A DNA stretch of 64,000 bases from an uncultured Paracoccaceae bacterium (lineage in GTDB: Bacteria; Pseudomonadota; Alphaproteobacteria; Rhodobacterales; Rhodobacteraceae). Made by a program: the position numbers and the translations under genes. The DNA is taken from NCBI GenBank assembly GCA_947497985.1, contig CANMIX010000014.1, positions 78,355 to 142,354 on the forward strand, in the 5' to 3' direction. The notes beneath the pieces were generated by a model that saw only the letters and a program-made list of their open reading frames with translations, ran no database searches and had not been told where the DNA came from. This document shows positions 1-8,879 of this stretch, piece by piece. Within the stretch, counting starts at the first letter, position 1. Each line of letters opens with the position of its first letter.

Positions 1-818
1 ATCAACCCCGGCCCAAAGGCGCGCGCACATTCGACATGGAGCCACGCCCCAGTCTCGGCCGCGGCTTGCGGTGAAAACCCGCGCGCCAATAGTCCAGTGA
101 TGAATCCTGCCAGAACGTCCCCGGATCCCGCCGTCGCCAGCCAGGGTGCGCTACGCTCACGAAGAGCTGCGTTGATCGCACAAACGCCGGACGGGGAGGC
201 AATCACCGTATCCGGCCCTTTGAACAGCACCGTGCACCCAGCCCGTTTGGCCGCGTCGCGGGTTGCATCGACCTTGGAATAGGCTGGGCCTTTGGTGGCC
301 TGTACGTTGAGATTTTCGAAGATATCCGGAAACAGGCGTGCAAACTCACCGCCGTGCGGTGTCAGCACGCAGTTTTTATGGAGAATATCGAACAGCGTTG
401 CGGGGTCATCTGCAAAAGCTGTCAAGGCGTCGGCGTCCAATACCACACCACGCTTGGGGTTGTTCAACGCCACCGGCGACAACGCCTGCACACGTTCAAG
501 TCCCAATCCCGGCCCGATGCATAAAGCATTGATACGATCATCCTGCAGCACCTCTGCAAGGTCTTCAGCATCCTCAACCTCAGACATCATAATGGATGTG
601 ATCTGGCTCGCGACTTCCATCGCTGCGTCTTTTGGTACGCCCAAAGTCACGAGTCCCGCACCGATCCGCAACGCCCCACGTGCTGCCAATCGCGCTGCAC
701 CTGTTTTTCCAGAGGGACCCGAGAGGATCAGCGCGTGGCCGTGAGAGAATTTATGGCCGTCCGCCTTGCCAAGAAATTGCACGTCTTCTCTTGAAATCAT
801 GACCACGCCGTCATTCAT
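1..818 (-). CDS. nnrD: ADP-dependent NAD(P)H-hydrate dehydratase, C-terminal part missing at window edge
   Basis: Repairs hydrated NADH and NADPH (S-NADHX, S-NADPHX) by dehydration at the cost of ADP. The frame is open from an ATG at 818 to the left window edge, about 272 codons. Ribokinase-like fold features are visible: the SGPSGKTGAARLAARGALR glycine-rich start, IGPGLG in the middle, TPHGGEFARLF, and GSGDVLAGFITGLLARG near the window edge, which carries the catalytic Asp and anion hole of the family. It begins one base after the stop of the epimerase frame (820-822) and lies in another frame. In E. coli and many alphaproteobacteria the two activities form one fused Nnr protein, so this is either a natural split with translational coupling or a frameshifted fusion. 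The family call is firm; the start and separate status are inference. Confidence 0.85.
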   Translation of the reverse strand, partial: MNDGVVMISREDVQFLGKADGHKFSHGHALILSGPSGKTGAARLAARGALRIGAGLVTLGVPKDAAMEVASQITSIMMSEVEDAEDLAEVLQDDRINALCIGPGLGLERVQALSPVALNNPKRGVVLDADALTAFADDPATLFDILHKNCVLTPHGGEFARLFPDIFENLNVQATKGPAYSKVDATRDAAKRAGCTVLFKGPDTVIASPSGVCAINAALRERSAPWLATAGSGDVLAGFITGLLARGFSPQAAAETGAWLHVECARAFGPGL

Positions 819-819
819 C

Positions 820-1650
820 TCACAATTTCCTCAGACCGATATCACATATGGTTATACGCCCACAGTGTTCTGGGCCGCGTGCATTGAAATGGCCTACTTT
901 TGGGGAATGAAAAGTCACCGTCAGATCCGCTGCGGAACACCACGCCCGACTTCCGCCATAAGTCACGCCATTTTCCGGCATCAACACGTCTCCGGTATCG
1001 CTCGAAACCCCGGAAGGGAAATCGACGGCAACGACGATCGGCCAATTGGCAATGCGTGAGACGATTGGCGTGACATCACCAACATCGACACAGTCGCACA
1101 TGTATCGGAACACTTCTCCCAAAGGATTATGCGGCACTAGCCCTACACCTTGAACAACCTCCGATGCAATCGGCCGCGACATTCCGATCCCAAAAAGCGC
1201 GTCGACCAAAACACAAGTGCCGCTAAGCGCATAATCTACATCACAGCTTAGTCTCTCGACCACTCCCAATTCCAGCCACCGGTCATAATTCACCCGCGCA
1301 TCTGGCGGCAGCTTTTCGGCGTCACCATACAGAAACACCTCCACCACCCAGCCCCGCTGGTGCAACAGCCGCGCCACAACAAAACCGTCGCCGCCGTTGT
1401 TACCCGGTCCACACAGCACCACCGCACGGCGCGCCTCGACGTCGGAGCCTGCATCTTTTTCCAAATACGTCTGGGGTGCGTGGGCTGCCCCCCGCTCAGG
1501 CACCACATCCAGTTCCGGCCATTCCTCAAAAATCGCCTCGACCACGCCTTGGCCTGCCCGTTCCATCAGCTCAAGCCCGGTGACCTCACCACTGTCAATT
1601 GCTGCTTTTTCAATCGCTCGCATCTGGGCTGCGGTCAGCAATTCAGTCAT
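820..1650 (-). CDS. nnrE: NAD(P)H-hydrate epimerase (YjeF N-terminal domain)
   Basis: Interconverts R and S epimers of NAD(P)HX so that the dehydratase encoded just downstream can repair them. The 276-residue product has the YjeF_N Rossmann-like layout: the N-terminal LTAAQMRAIEKAAIDSG helix, the nucleotide loop GPGNNGGDGFVVARLL near residues 80-95, the VDALFGIGMSRP segment and VVAVDFPSGVSSDTGDVL. It ends at CDIGLRKL, where fused Nnr proteins continue into the kinase-like domain. Two segments look longer than usual: around residues 50-70, and around residues 165-205 (GLVPHNPLGEVFRYMCDCVDVG). The stop codon at 820-822 lies one base before the nnrD start. Confidence 0.85.
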   Translation of the reverse strand: MTELLTAAQMRAIEKAAIDSGEVTGLELMERAGQGVVEAIFEEWPELDVVPERGAAHAPQTYLEKDAGSDVEARRAVVLCGPGNNGGDGFVVARLLHQRGWVVEVFLYGDAEKLPPDARVNYDRWLELGVVERLSCDVDYALSGTCVLVDALFGIGMSRPIASEVVQGVGLVPHNPLGEVFRYMCDCVDVGDVTPIVSRIANWPIVVAVDFPSGVSSDTGDVLMPENGVTYGGSRAWCSAADLTVTFHSPKVGHFNARGPEHCGRITICDIGLRKL

Positions 1651-1732
1651 TGTTCAGATCTCACGTTTTCATTGTGACTAATTTTTAATCTTACCGGTCA
1701 TTTTTTAATCATTTACACTTGGCTTAGCCCCG

Positions 1733-1759
1733 GGATTGCATCTATGACCCCCGCAATCC
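1733..1759. promoter_or_regulatory. Inverted repeat in the glnB leader
   Basis: GGATTGC (1733-1739) and GCAATCC (1753-1759) form a perfect 7-bp inverted repeat with a 13-base spacer, about 65 bases before the glnB start in an AT-rich gap (1651-1822). It could be an operator or part of the transcribed leader. It does not match the usual NtrC consensus, and I could not fit a sigma-54 GG-N10-GC pair nearby. Function is unproven. Confidence 0.3.
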
Positions 1760-1807
1760 ATTGTGGCTACCACTTAGAAATGATCTGTGCTGTGTCGACA
1801 AGGTTGA

Positions 1808-2161
<354 letters not shown>

Positions 2162-2197
2162 CTACATCCAAATCACACTATTGGAAGGGAATAGGGA

Positions 2198-3604
2198 ATG
2201 AGCGCAGAAGCAGTTCTGAAGCTGATCAAGGAGGAAGAAGCCGCATATGTGGACATCCGTTTCACGGATATTCGCGGCAAGCTTCAGCACGTCACCGTTG
2301 ACGTGGACATGGTTGACGAAGACTTCCTCGAAGAAGGCTTTATGTTTGACGGTTCCTCGATCGCTGGCTGGAAGTCGATCGAAGCATCCGACATGAAACT
2401 GATCCCCGATCTGGAATCGGCATATGTGGATCCGTTCTATGCGGAAAAAACCATCTGCATTCACTGCTCCATCGTTGAGCCCGACACCGGCGAATCCTAT
2501 GAGCGCGACCCTCGTGGCACCGCCCAAAAAGCCGAAGCCTACCTGAAGTCTTCAGGTCTGGGCGACGCAGCTTACATGGGTCCGGAAGCAGAATTCTTCC
2601 TGTTTGACGACGTTCGTTTCTCGAACTCGATCAACAAAGTATCCTACGAAGTTGATGCAACCGACGCATCCTGGAACACAGACACCGAATACGAGATGGG
2701 CAACAAAGGCCATCGTCCCGGCGTCAAAGGCGGCTACTTCCCGGTGAACCCCACCGACGAAGCGCAAGACCTGCGTTCCGAAATGCTGTCGACTATGAAG
2801 CGCATCGGCATGAAAGTTGACAAGCACCACCACGAAGTGGCGTCCTGTCAGCACGAGTTGGGCCTGATCTTTGACAGCCTGACCAAGCAAGCCGACGAGC
2901 TGCAGAAATACAAGTACATCATCCACAATGTGGCCGATGCTTACGGCAAATCTGCAACCTTCATGCCCAAGCCGATCTACGGCGACAACGGCACCGGTAT
3001 GCACGTCAACATGTCGATCTGGAAAGACGGCAAGCCTCTGTTCGCTGGCGACAAATATGCGGATCTGTCTGATGAGGCTCTGTACTTCATCGGTGGTATC
3101 CTGAAGCACGCGAAAACGCTGAACGCCTTCACCAACCCATCGACCAACTCTTACAAGCGTCTGATCCCGGGCTTCGAAGCCCCCGTTCTGCGCGCGTATT
3201 CTGCACGTAACCGCTCGGGTTGTGTCCGTATTCCATGGACCGAAAGCCCTAAAGCCAAGCGCGTTGAAGCCCGTTTCCCCGATCCTTCCGCGAACCCCTA
3301 CCTGGCGTTTGCAGCCCTCCTGATGGCCGGCCTTGACGGCATCAAGAACAAGATCGATCCGGGCGAAGCCATGGACAAAAACCTCTATGACCTGCCCGCA
3401 GAAGAGCTGGCTGGCATCCCAACCGTCTGTGGCTCCCTGCGCGAAGCGCTGGAATGCCTGGCGGATGATCACGACTTCCTGCTGCAGGGCGACGTGTTCA
3501 CCAAAGACCAGATCGAAGGCTACATCGAACTTAAGATGGAAGAAGTCGAACTGTTCGAACACACCCCGCACCCTGTCGAATTCGGCCTGTACTACAGCTG
3601 CTAA
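2198..3604 (+). CDS. glnA: Glutamine synthetase type I
   Basis: Makes glutamine from glutamate, ammonia and ATP; the main ammonium-assimilating enzyme, in the cytoplasm as a dodecamer. The 468-residue length is typical of GSI-beta. Visible signatures are [19 protein letters not shown] near the N-terminus, [12 protein letters not shown] (metal-binding Glu), [29 protein letters not shown] and the ATP-binding [17 protein letters not shown]. Near the C-terminus NLYDLPAEE marks the adenylylation loop with its target Tyr, so ATase control is expected. Second gene of glnBA, followed by an intrinsic terminator. Confidence 0.97.
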   Translation: MSAEAVLKLIKEEEAAYVDIRFTDIRGKLQHVTVDVDMVDEDFLEEGFMFDGSSIAGWKSIEASDMKLIPDLESAYVDPFYAEKTICIHCSIVEPDTGESYERDPRGTAQKAEAYLKSSGLGDAAYMGPEAEFFLFDDVRFSNSINKVSYEVDATDASWNTDTEYEMGNKGHRPGVKGGYFPVNPTDEAQDLRSEMLSTMKRIGMKVDKHHHEVASCQHELGLIFDSLTKQADELQKYKYIIHNVADAYGKSATFMPKPIYGDNGTGMHVNMSIWKDGKPLFAGDKYADLSDEALYFIGGILKHAKTLNAFTNPSTNSYKRLIPGFEAPVLRAYSARNRSGCVRIPWTESPKAKRVEARFPDPSANPYLAFAALLMAGLDGIKNKIDPGEAMDKNLYDLPAEELAGIPTVCGSLREALECLADDHDFLLQGDVFTKDQIEGYIELKMEEVELFEHTPHPVEFGLYYSC

Positions 3605-3624
3605 TTCGCGGAACGAAAAAGATA

Positions 3625-3654
3625 AAAACAGGCGTCCACTCGGGCGCCTGTTTT
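3625..3654 (+). terminator. Intrinsic terminator of glnBA
   Basis: A 13-bp stem (3625-3637 with 3642-3654, one G-T wobble) closes a 4-base ACTC loop. The left arm starts with four A and the right arm ends with four T, so it can act on both strands. It lies 21 bases after the glnA stop codon. Confidence 0.9.
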
Positions 3655-3858
3655 GCGTTTGGAGACATCTGATGAGCCTGAGACACGGACTTCCTAAATG
3701 TCTGCTTTGAGCCCAACTTGACCGATGCAGCGCCGTCCACCAATGTCCGCCATTGATGTTGCACAGATTAAGCGTAGGTTTTCGCCTTGCACCGTCATTA
3801 ATAAATGCCAAGATTGCAGACGAGGTTGTTTCTCCGGGGCCAGTGAAGAAGGGGTTTT

Positions 3859-4404
3859 ATGAAACGCGCTGTGATAGTTACAGGACTTCCGGCAAGCGGA
3901 AAGACGACAATCGCTCGTGAAATTGCAAGGCGTTTGGGATTTGAATTTTTCGACAAAGACGATTTTCTCGAAGACCTGTACGAGCGCGAGGGCGTTTCCT
4001 CGTGGGATCATCGAAAAAAACTCAGCAGACTAAGCGATGTTGCATTCCAAGAGGCCGCGGCGAAGTCGGATTGTGCTGTTCTCGTATCACACTGGCGGCC
4101 GATACGCGGTAATGCAGAAAGCGGAACACCGTCGGATTGGTTGCTGGAGGAATACGAAACATTGGTCGAGGTATGCTGTCTGTGTCCGCCAGAAGAGGCT
4201 CTCAGGCGGTTTCTATCGAGGACAAGGCATGCAGGGCATTTAGACAAGCAACGAGATGCCAAAGAACTGGCGGCGCGCTTGGCTTCATGGAACAAGTTCT
4301 ATCCTCTCTGCGTGGACAGGTTGTTGGAAGTCCGAACTGACGCTGAAGTGAACTTTGAGGTATTGGCCGAAGGTGTTCGAATGGCATTGTCACCGACCGG
4401 ATAG
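3859..4404 (+). CDS. P-loop ATPase/kinase of the AAA_33 or zeta-toxin-like group
   Basis: A 181-residue protein with a clear Walker A motif, GLPASGKTT, at residues 9-17 and a DKDDFLEDLYE segment after the second strand, as in small-molecule kinases (chloramphenicol phosphotransferase, gluconate kinase, zeta-toxin and AAA_33 families). A lid-type basic segment, RRFLSRTRHAGH, lies near residue 116. The substrate cannot be named. The ATG follows AAGGGG at good spacing. It stands alone between the glnBA terminator and an Hsp70 gene, and its codon use (AGA, AGG, GAA, TTT) looks less GC-biased by eye than its neighbours, which suggests recent acquisition. No antitoxin-sized partner is visible in the 250 bases on either side. 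Confidence 0.65.
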   Translation: MKRAVIVTGLPASGKTTIAREIARRLGFEFFDKDDFLEDLYEREGVSSWDHRKKLSRLSDVAFQEAAAKSDCAVLVSHWRPIRGNAESGTPSDWLLEEYETLVEVCCLCPPEEALRRFLSRTRHAGHLDKQRDAKELAARLASWNKFYPLCVDRLLEVRTDAEVNFEVLAEGVRMALSPTG

Positions 4405-4670
4405 CTGCCATTTGTTCCGCGGCAGCTAACGGAAACAAAGTCCCGCATAACGGACATCAGAGAACAGTGTTGCGCTACCTCTAATCCGGCACAACATTGC
4501 TCGTTCGATACACGACCTCCTTTCGAGGTTTTGACAATCACCTGTGGCCACCCGTGTCCCAGAACTTGACGTTTTCATGAAACGCCCCGTTTTCCCCTTG
4601 CATCGGTGCATAACACGCCTTAGCCATCCCCCTCCCCGTTACAGCCTCCCCTGATCACTGGAGCTCTCCC

Positions 4671-5915
4671 ATGATGCCTTTCACGCTTGGAATTGACTTT
4701 GGCACCTCCAACTCCGCGGCCGGGATCGGCGTGAATGGCACGCCTTGGTTGGCAGAGCTGGAACCCGGTGAGAAGACATTGCCGACAGCGGTTTTCTTTG
4801 AGGTCTCCCCAAACCGGATGCGGATCGGGCGCAGTGCGACGCGCGGGTTGATCCACGGGGATGAGGGGCGGTTTCTGCGGGCGCTCAAAAGCCTGCTTGG
4901 CACGCCCTTGCTGCATGAAGAGCGGCGTCTGGGTGGGGAGCGTCTGACCTTTGTCACCATTATCGCGCGCTTCCTGGCTGAGGTTAAGAAACGGGCTGAG
5001 GATCAGACGCGGATGGAATTCACCCATGCGCTGTCAGGCCGTCCCGTGCGGTTTCACAGCGCCGACGAAGCTCGTAATGCCAAGGCCGAAGAAGACCTGC
5101 GCCTGTGTTATCAGGAAGCCGGTTTCAAGGACGTTCAGTTCATGTATGAGCCAGAGGCCGCCCTGCGATCTGCGGCCCCGCGCGCAGGCCTGGGACTGGT
5201 TGTCGATATTGGGGGTGGTACGTCCGACTTTACCGCCTTTGTTCAAGAAGACGGCGCCGATCCGCAAATCTTGGCAAGTCATGGCGTGCGTCTGGGCGGT
5301 ACGGATTTTGACCGTCAGATCAGCATCGACCATGTGATGCCCCTGCTGGGCCGTGGCAGTCAGATCCGCAATGCGATGGGCGGCGGCAGCATGCCTGCCC
5401 CGAACCGTCTGTTCAACGATCTGGCCACCTGGCAGATGATCCCCTTCCTATATACCCGCGAAACCCTGCGCATGGCCCAAGATCTGGAGCGCCATGCGGA
5501 AGAACCAGAAAAGCTGTCTCGGCTGGTGTCTGTACTGGAAGAAGAGATCGGTCATGATCTGGCCTTTGCGGTTGAGGCGGGAAAGATTGCGGCGAACACC
5601 CCAGGTTCTGACGCGCGCGTTGACTTGCGGCTGATAGAACGCGGTCTTTCCACCGCATTGGGGGCGACTGATATGGCGCGGTCGCTCAATCCTTCGATGG
5701 ATACCATTCGGGATGCAGCATCAGAAACCCTGAGACTGGCAGGCGTCAAATCCCAGGATGTGACTCGCTTGGTGATGGTGGGCGGCTCCTCCCTGCTCGG
5801 TTCCGTCGAGGAAAACCTGCGCGTTCTTTGTCCCAACGCAACGGTTGAGAATGACAACGCGCTCACTGCCGTGGCCGATGGGCTTGCTTTGGCCGCTGAC
5901 GCAGCATTTCAATAA
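4671..5915 (+). CDS. Hsp70-family protein of the YegD type
   Basis: Actin-like ATPase related to DnaK but short. The 414 residues cover the nucleotide-binding domain: phosphate-1 loop LGIDFGTSNSA at the start, connect and phosphate-2 loop VVDIGGGTSDFTAF near residue 185, and adenosine motif VMVGGSSLLGSVEENL near residue 360. The peptide-binding domain and helical lid of DnaK are absent. Helical residues about 260-310 (RETLRMAQDLERHAEE) are typical of YegD-like proteins. A GGAG lies near the tandem ATGATG start; either ATG is possible. Client and partner are unknown, and no DnaJ or GrpE gene lies nearby. Confidence 0.85.
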   Translation: MMPFTLGIDFGTSNSAAGIGVNGTPWLAELEPGEKTLPTAVFFEVSPNRMRIGRSATRGLIHGDEGRFLRALKSLLGTPLLHEERRLGGERLTFVTIIARFLAEVKKRAEDQTRMEFTHALSGRPVRFHSADEARNAKAEEDLRLCYQEAGFKDVQFMYEPEAALRSAAPRAGLGLVVDIGGGTSDFTAFVQEDGADPQILASHGVRLGGTDFDRQISIDHVMPLLGRGSQIRNAMGGGSMPAPNRLFNDLATWQMIPFLYTRETLRMAQDLERHAEEPEKLSRLVSVLEEEIGHDLAFAVEAGKIAANTPGSDARVDLRLIERGLSTALGATDMARSLNPSMDTIRDAASETLRLAGVKSQDVTRLVMVGGSSLLGSVEENLRVLCPNATVENDNALTAVADGLALAADAAFQ

Positions 5916-5996
5916 GTCCCCTTTACTTCGAGGCGATGACCCTATCCTTATCCTGAGAACGCCCAGATTTTGGCCTCAGTCACGGGAGCGGATTTT

Positions 5997-6797
5997 ATGC
6001 CCAGCGTTCACCTTGTAACCGCCGTCGTTTCAGCGCTTTTTCTCGCGTCCCCTGTCGCGGCCGCGAGCTGTGGAAATACATCTGCAGGGTTTGACGCGTG
6101 GAAACAGGAATTTGCCCGCACCGCAAAGCGCGCAGGCGTAAAGGACCCGGGGCTGTCTGCACTTAATCAGGCGCGTTACGCCAGTCGGACCATTGCTGCG
6201 GATCGCAATCAGAAGAGCTTTCGCTATTCGCTCGACAAATTCATGGAAATTCGCGGCGCCAATACGATTGTCGCTCAGGGGCGCAAACACAAAGCACGCA
6301 ACGCCTCTTTCTATGCTGCCTTAGAGAAGGCCTATGGCGTACCAGCTGGTATTTTGATCGCAATCCACGGAATGGAAACTGCTTTTGGTAACTACATGGG
6401 GGACAGCAATGTTGTGTCTGCCATTGTGACGCTGACTTACGATTGCCGCCGCTCGGCGTTTTTTGAACCCCACGCCATTGGCGCGCTGAAGCTGGTCGAC
6501 CAAGGCGCTATTTCGCAAGCCACCACAGGCGCAAAGCACGGCGAGCTGGGGCATACCCAGTTCCTGCCCGGCAATGCATTGCGCTACGGGGTGGATTGGG
6601 ACGACAATGGGCGCGTTGACTTTTATAACTTCCAAGACGCGCTTGCCTCGACCGCGCATTTCTTGCGCAAGAAAGGCTGGCGTCCCGGCAAGGGGTATCA
6701 GGAAGGCGAGCCGAACTTCAAAGTTCTGAAAGACTGGAATGCCGCAACCGTCTATCAACAATCTCTTGCGTTGATGGGCCGTCGGATTGACGGTTAA
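5997..6797 (+). CDS. Lytic murein transglycosylase, MltB-like
   Basis: Cleaves the MurNAc-GlcNAc bond of peptidoglycan with 1,6-anhydro product formation, in the periplasm. The ATG at 5997 is preferred over an upstream TTG (5970): it has GGGAG 9 bases upstream and gives a clean signal peptide, MPSVHLVTAVVSALFLASPVAAA. The catalytic Glu is expected in IHGMETAFGNYMG (the family ESxFG-like motif). GHTQFLPGNALRYGVDWDDNGRVDFYN matches the SLT_2 family. At 266 residues it lacks the C-terminal peptidoglycan-binding domain often found in longer relatives. It stands alone. Confidence 0.88.
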   Translation: MPSVHLVTAVVSALFLASPVAAASCGNTSAGFDAWKQEFARTAKRAGVKDPGLSALNQARYASRTIAADRNQKSFRYSLDKFMEIRGANTIVAQGRKHKARNASFYAALEKAYGVPAGILIAIHGMETAFGNYMGDSNVVSAIVTLTYDCRRSAFFEPHAIGALKLVDQGAISQATTGAKHGELGHTQFLPGNALRYGVDWDDNGRVDFYNFQDALASTAHFLRKKGWRPGKGYQEGEPNFKVLKDWNAATVYQQSLALMGRRIDG

Positions 6798-6889
6798 TCG
6801 AGACCACAGATTCTACACATTGTGCTCATCGTAAATCAACCTAAGGCATAAATGTGGAGATTTTACGCCCAGCTTTCGTCACATTCACG

Positions 6890-6908
6890 ATAACGAATGC
6901 GTTATAAT
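6890..6908 (+). promoter_or_regulatory. Inverted repeat overlapping a TATAAT box
   Basis: ATAACG (6890-6895) and CGTTAT (6900-6905) form a perfect 6-bp inverted repeat overlapping a consensus TATAAT (6903-6908), about 157 bases upstream of the unknown gene at 7065. No good -35 hexamer is seen at 16-18 bases, so an activator- or repressor-controlled promoter is possible. The rest of the gap, 6909-7050, is strikingly AT-rich with an A8 run. Confidence 0.35.
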
Positions 6909-7064
6909 TCAGCCAAGACCCTGAATAATAACAGTTAATGCGCTGCCTCATTTCAACGTCGCGGACGACAAATTGCGTTTAAAAAAAAGTTTGTCCGCCC
7001 AATTTTTTACTCTTTCAAATTTTATCTTTCTCTCAACGGTACAGCCAATGGGAGAACCCCGGTG

Positions 7065-8054
7065 ATGAAACAAAGTGACGTATACAAAGGTAAGCTGGGC
7101 TTTAGCGGCCAGTTTGCGGACGTACTTTCCCGTGCGACGCCTATCATCATCGACACGTTCGAAGACCATGGTCACGACGTCCATACATTTGTATCACGCA
7201 GTGCTTCGGCAGTAAGCATGGATCTAGACCAGTTCGAGGTCGAAGTCCGCCACCGCCCACGCATGAAACGCGGATGGAAAGCACCACAGTGCGAGGGGGA
7301 CATGCTGGAACTGCGTCTGGTGCCGCTGTTCGCCGAAGTCTGCGATCAAGAGTTAACAGAAATGTTGTTGGCGGCACTGCTGCACAATCTGGTCGTAGAG
7401 CTGGACGCCGAAAGCGTTAAATGGCTGGATGCGCCGTTCCTGCTCCCGCGCGAACAATTCCTGAGCGCTTTTGAAACCGTTGACACCCGTGACTTTGACA
7501 CCCCTGTTGAAGCTCGTGTTCCGGAAGCGCACCCAGGAGTTTTTACTCTGCCGGAACCCGACACGGATGATTTTGCGTATTGGGAAGACAGCGAAACCTC
7601 TACCGCAACAGCCCTGTTGGAACGCCCACGGACTGGCGCTACCGCGCCTTTGGCGTCGCCCGTTGTTGCCTATGACCGGGCGCTGGTCGACAACGCTGCA
7701 CCACAAAAGCGGCGCCCCCGCGGGCGATCTGTTTTTGAACCGGTTGAGGTCGCCGTGCGCGAGATCGAGCATCACTGCGACGAAATCTTGATGGCCAGCT
7801 ATGTTGAAGATGACGACATGTGTGTCTCCACGCAAGCGCCACATATCCAAAGTCAATCAAGCCGTCTGGCTCTGTTCTCGCCGGCCAACATCGTAAACAT
7901 TGTAAAACAGCCTGTCGCGAAACTCGTGCATGTTTTTAACTGCATGCGAAACAGCGAACTGCGATACAGTCTTCAGATCCTGGCGCTGACGGCCGCAGCA
8001 CTCTATTTGCACAGCGCAGGCATGGTCCGTGCGGCGATCAACCTGCTACAGTAA
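7065..8054 (+). CDS. Unrecognised protein with a C-terminal membrane anchor
   Basis: I do not recognise this 329-residue protein. Residues 1-150 look like a folded, mixed domain with FSGQFADVLSRATPIIIDTFEDHG and VKWLDAPFLLPREQFLSAFE. Residues 150-250 are acidic, proline-rich and probably disordered. Residues about 298-322 (YSLQILALTAAALYLHSAGMVR) form one hydrophobic helix close to the C-terminus, so the bulk probably faces the cytoplasm as in tail-anchored proteins. The ATG at 7065 is preferred over GTG at 7062 because GGGAG lies 10 bases upstream. Its 3' end overlaps the convergent N-demethylase gene by 17 bases. Confidence 0.7.
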   Translation: MKQSDVYKGKLGFSGQFADVLSRATPIIIDTFEDHGHDVHTFVSRSASAVSMDLDQFEVEVRHRPRMKRGWKAPQCEGDMLELRLVPLFAEVCDQELTEMLLAALLHNLVVELDAESVKWLDAPFLLPREQFLSAFETVDTRDFDTPVEARVPEAHPGVFTLPEPDTDDFAYWEDSETSTATALLERPRTGATAPLASPVVAYDRALVDNAAPQKRRPRGRSVFEPVEVAVREIEHHCDEILMASYVEDDDMCVSTQAPHIQSQSSRLALFSPANIVNIVKQPVAKLVHVFNCMRNSELRYSLQILALTAAALYLHSAGMVRAAINLLQ

Positions 8055-8811
8055 CGTCCGGTCCGAATTGAGCCATGACATGCGCACGCGCCAAGACGCG
8101 CGTGTGTATCGAAAATACGACTGCGCCAGTTCGGGGCAGCCGCAAAATGCTTTGCAACTCACTCCGCAGGAAATTCCCAACCCGATTGCGATCTAGATGC
8201 GGCGCTACCGGGTCACGATCCGGGTGATGCAGATCCGGACGATCATACCATAATGTATTAAACCGCCACATTGGTCGTCCAACCTTCACGCCATCGAACA
8301 ATCGTTGAACGCGTTTGGCAATCGCTGCGTCATACGCTGGCACTGGAACATGTATCTGCGTCAAAGGCCGCATGAACTTCTCGGACAAACGCCAACTGGC
8401 CGGAAAACACAAAGCGGCTGCCATAAGAACATGCTCGTCCTGACCTTCCGGTTTTTGCAGAATACAAAAATCCTGCTGCGCCAATGTGCCCAGGCTGCGC
8501 ATCGGATCTGATTTATCTACATCTATGATCGCCCCACCTGGCAACGTCACCGTATCCCCCTGCCCCGGATACAAGCGGTTCTTGACGGCCTCCAATAGTT
8601 CCCCCGCAGCCTCACCAGCATTCGGTGCCATTCGGATTACCTGGTCACCGTGTTCCTCAATCAAACGGCGCCGCAAAGCAATTTGTGCCGCCTCACATTC
8701 GTCGCGCCTAAGCCAGTCTTCCGGTGCCAGAGGCGCAATCCCGGGCAATGGTTTCGGCGTGAAAGGATTATAAGGCAAGGTGTTTTGAAGTATCATACTG
8801 TCAGTCATCAT
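8038..8811 (-). CDS. Heme-dependent oxidative N-demethylase family protein (DUF3445)
   Basis: Family members are heme proteins linked to oxidative removal of N-methyl groups, studied for dimethylamine. Seen here: the N-terminal LPYNPFTPKPLPGIAPLAPEDW, an AQQDFCILQKP strand, ALCFPASWRLSEKFMRPLTQIHVPVP in the centre, the RFNTLWYDRPDLHHP block, and FLRSELQSILRLPRTGAVVFSIHT near the end, all typical of DUF3445. Start at the ATG of 8811 gives 257 residues; an upstream TTG (8847) is possible, but neither has a strong Shine-Dalgarno. Its 3' end overlaps the gene on the other strand. With soxBDAG at 46-51 kb it could feed methylated-amine catabolism, but that link is inference. Confidence 0.8.
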   Translation of the reverse strand: MMTDSMILQNTLPYNPFTPKPLPGIAPLAPEDWLRRDECEAAQIALRRRLIEEHGDQVIRMAPNAGEAAGELLEAVKNRLYPGQGDTVTLPGGAIIDVDKSDPMRSLGTLAQQDFCILQKPEGQDEHVLMAAALCFPASWRLSEKFMRPLTQIHVPVPAYDAAIAKRVQRLFDGVKVGRPMWRFNTLWYDRPDLHHPDRDPVAPHLDRNRVGNFLRSELQSILRLPRTGAVVFSIHTRVLARAHVMAQFGPDVTVAG

Positions 8812-8879
8812 GAAATGCTCGGGTGCAATACCGCCTGATCGGCCCAAGGTGGGCCTGTCAGGCTAAACCTGAGGCGCCG

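Noticed and set aside
1690..1800. Possible sigma-54 promoter for glnB
   Set aside because: The candidate TGGC and TTGC elements are separated by 15 bases between GG and GC instead of 10, so no -24/-12 call is made.
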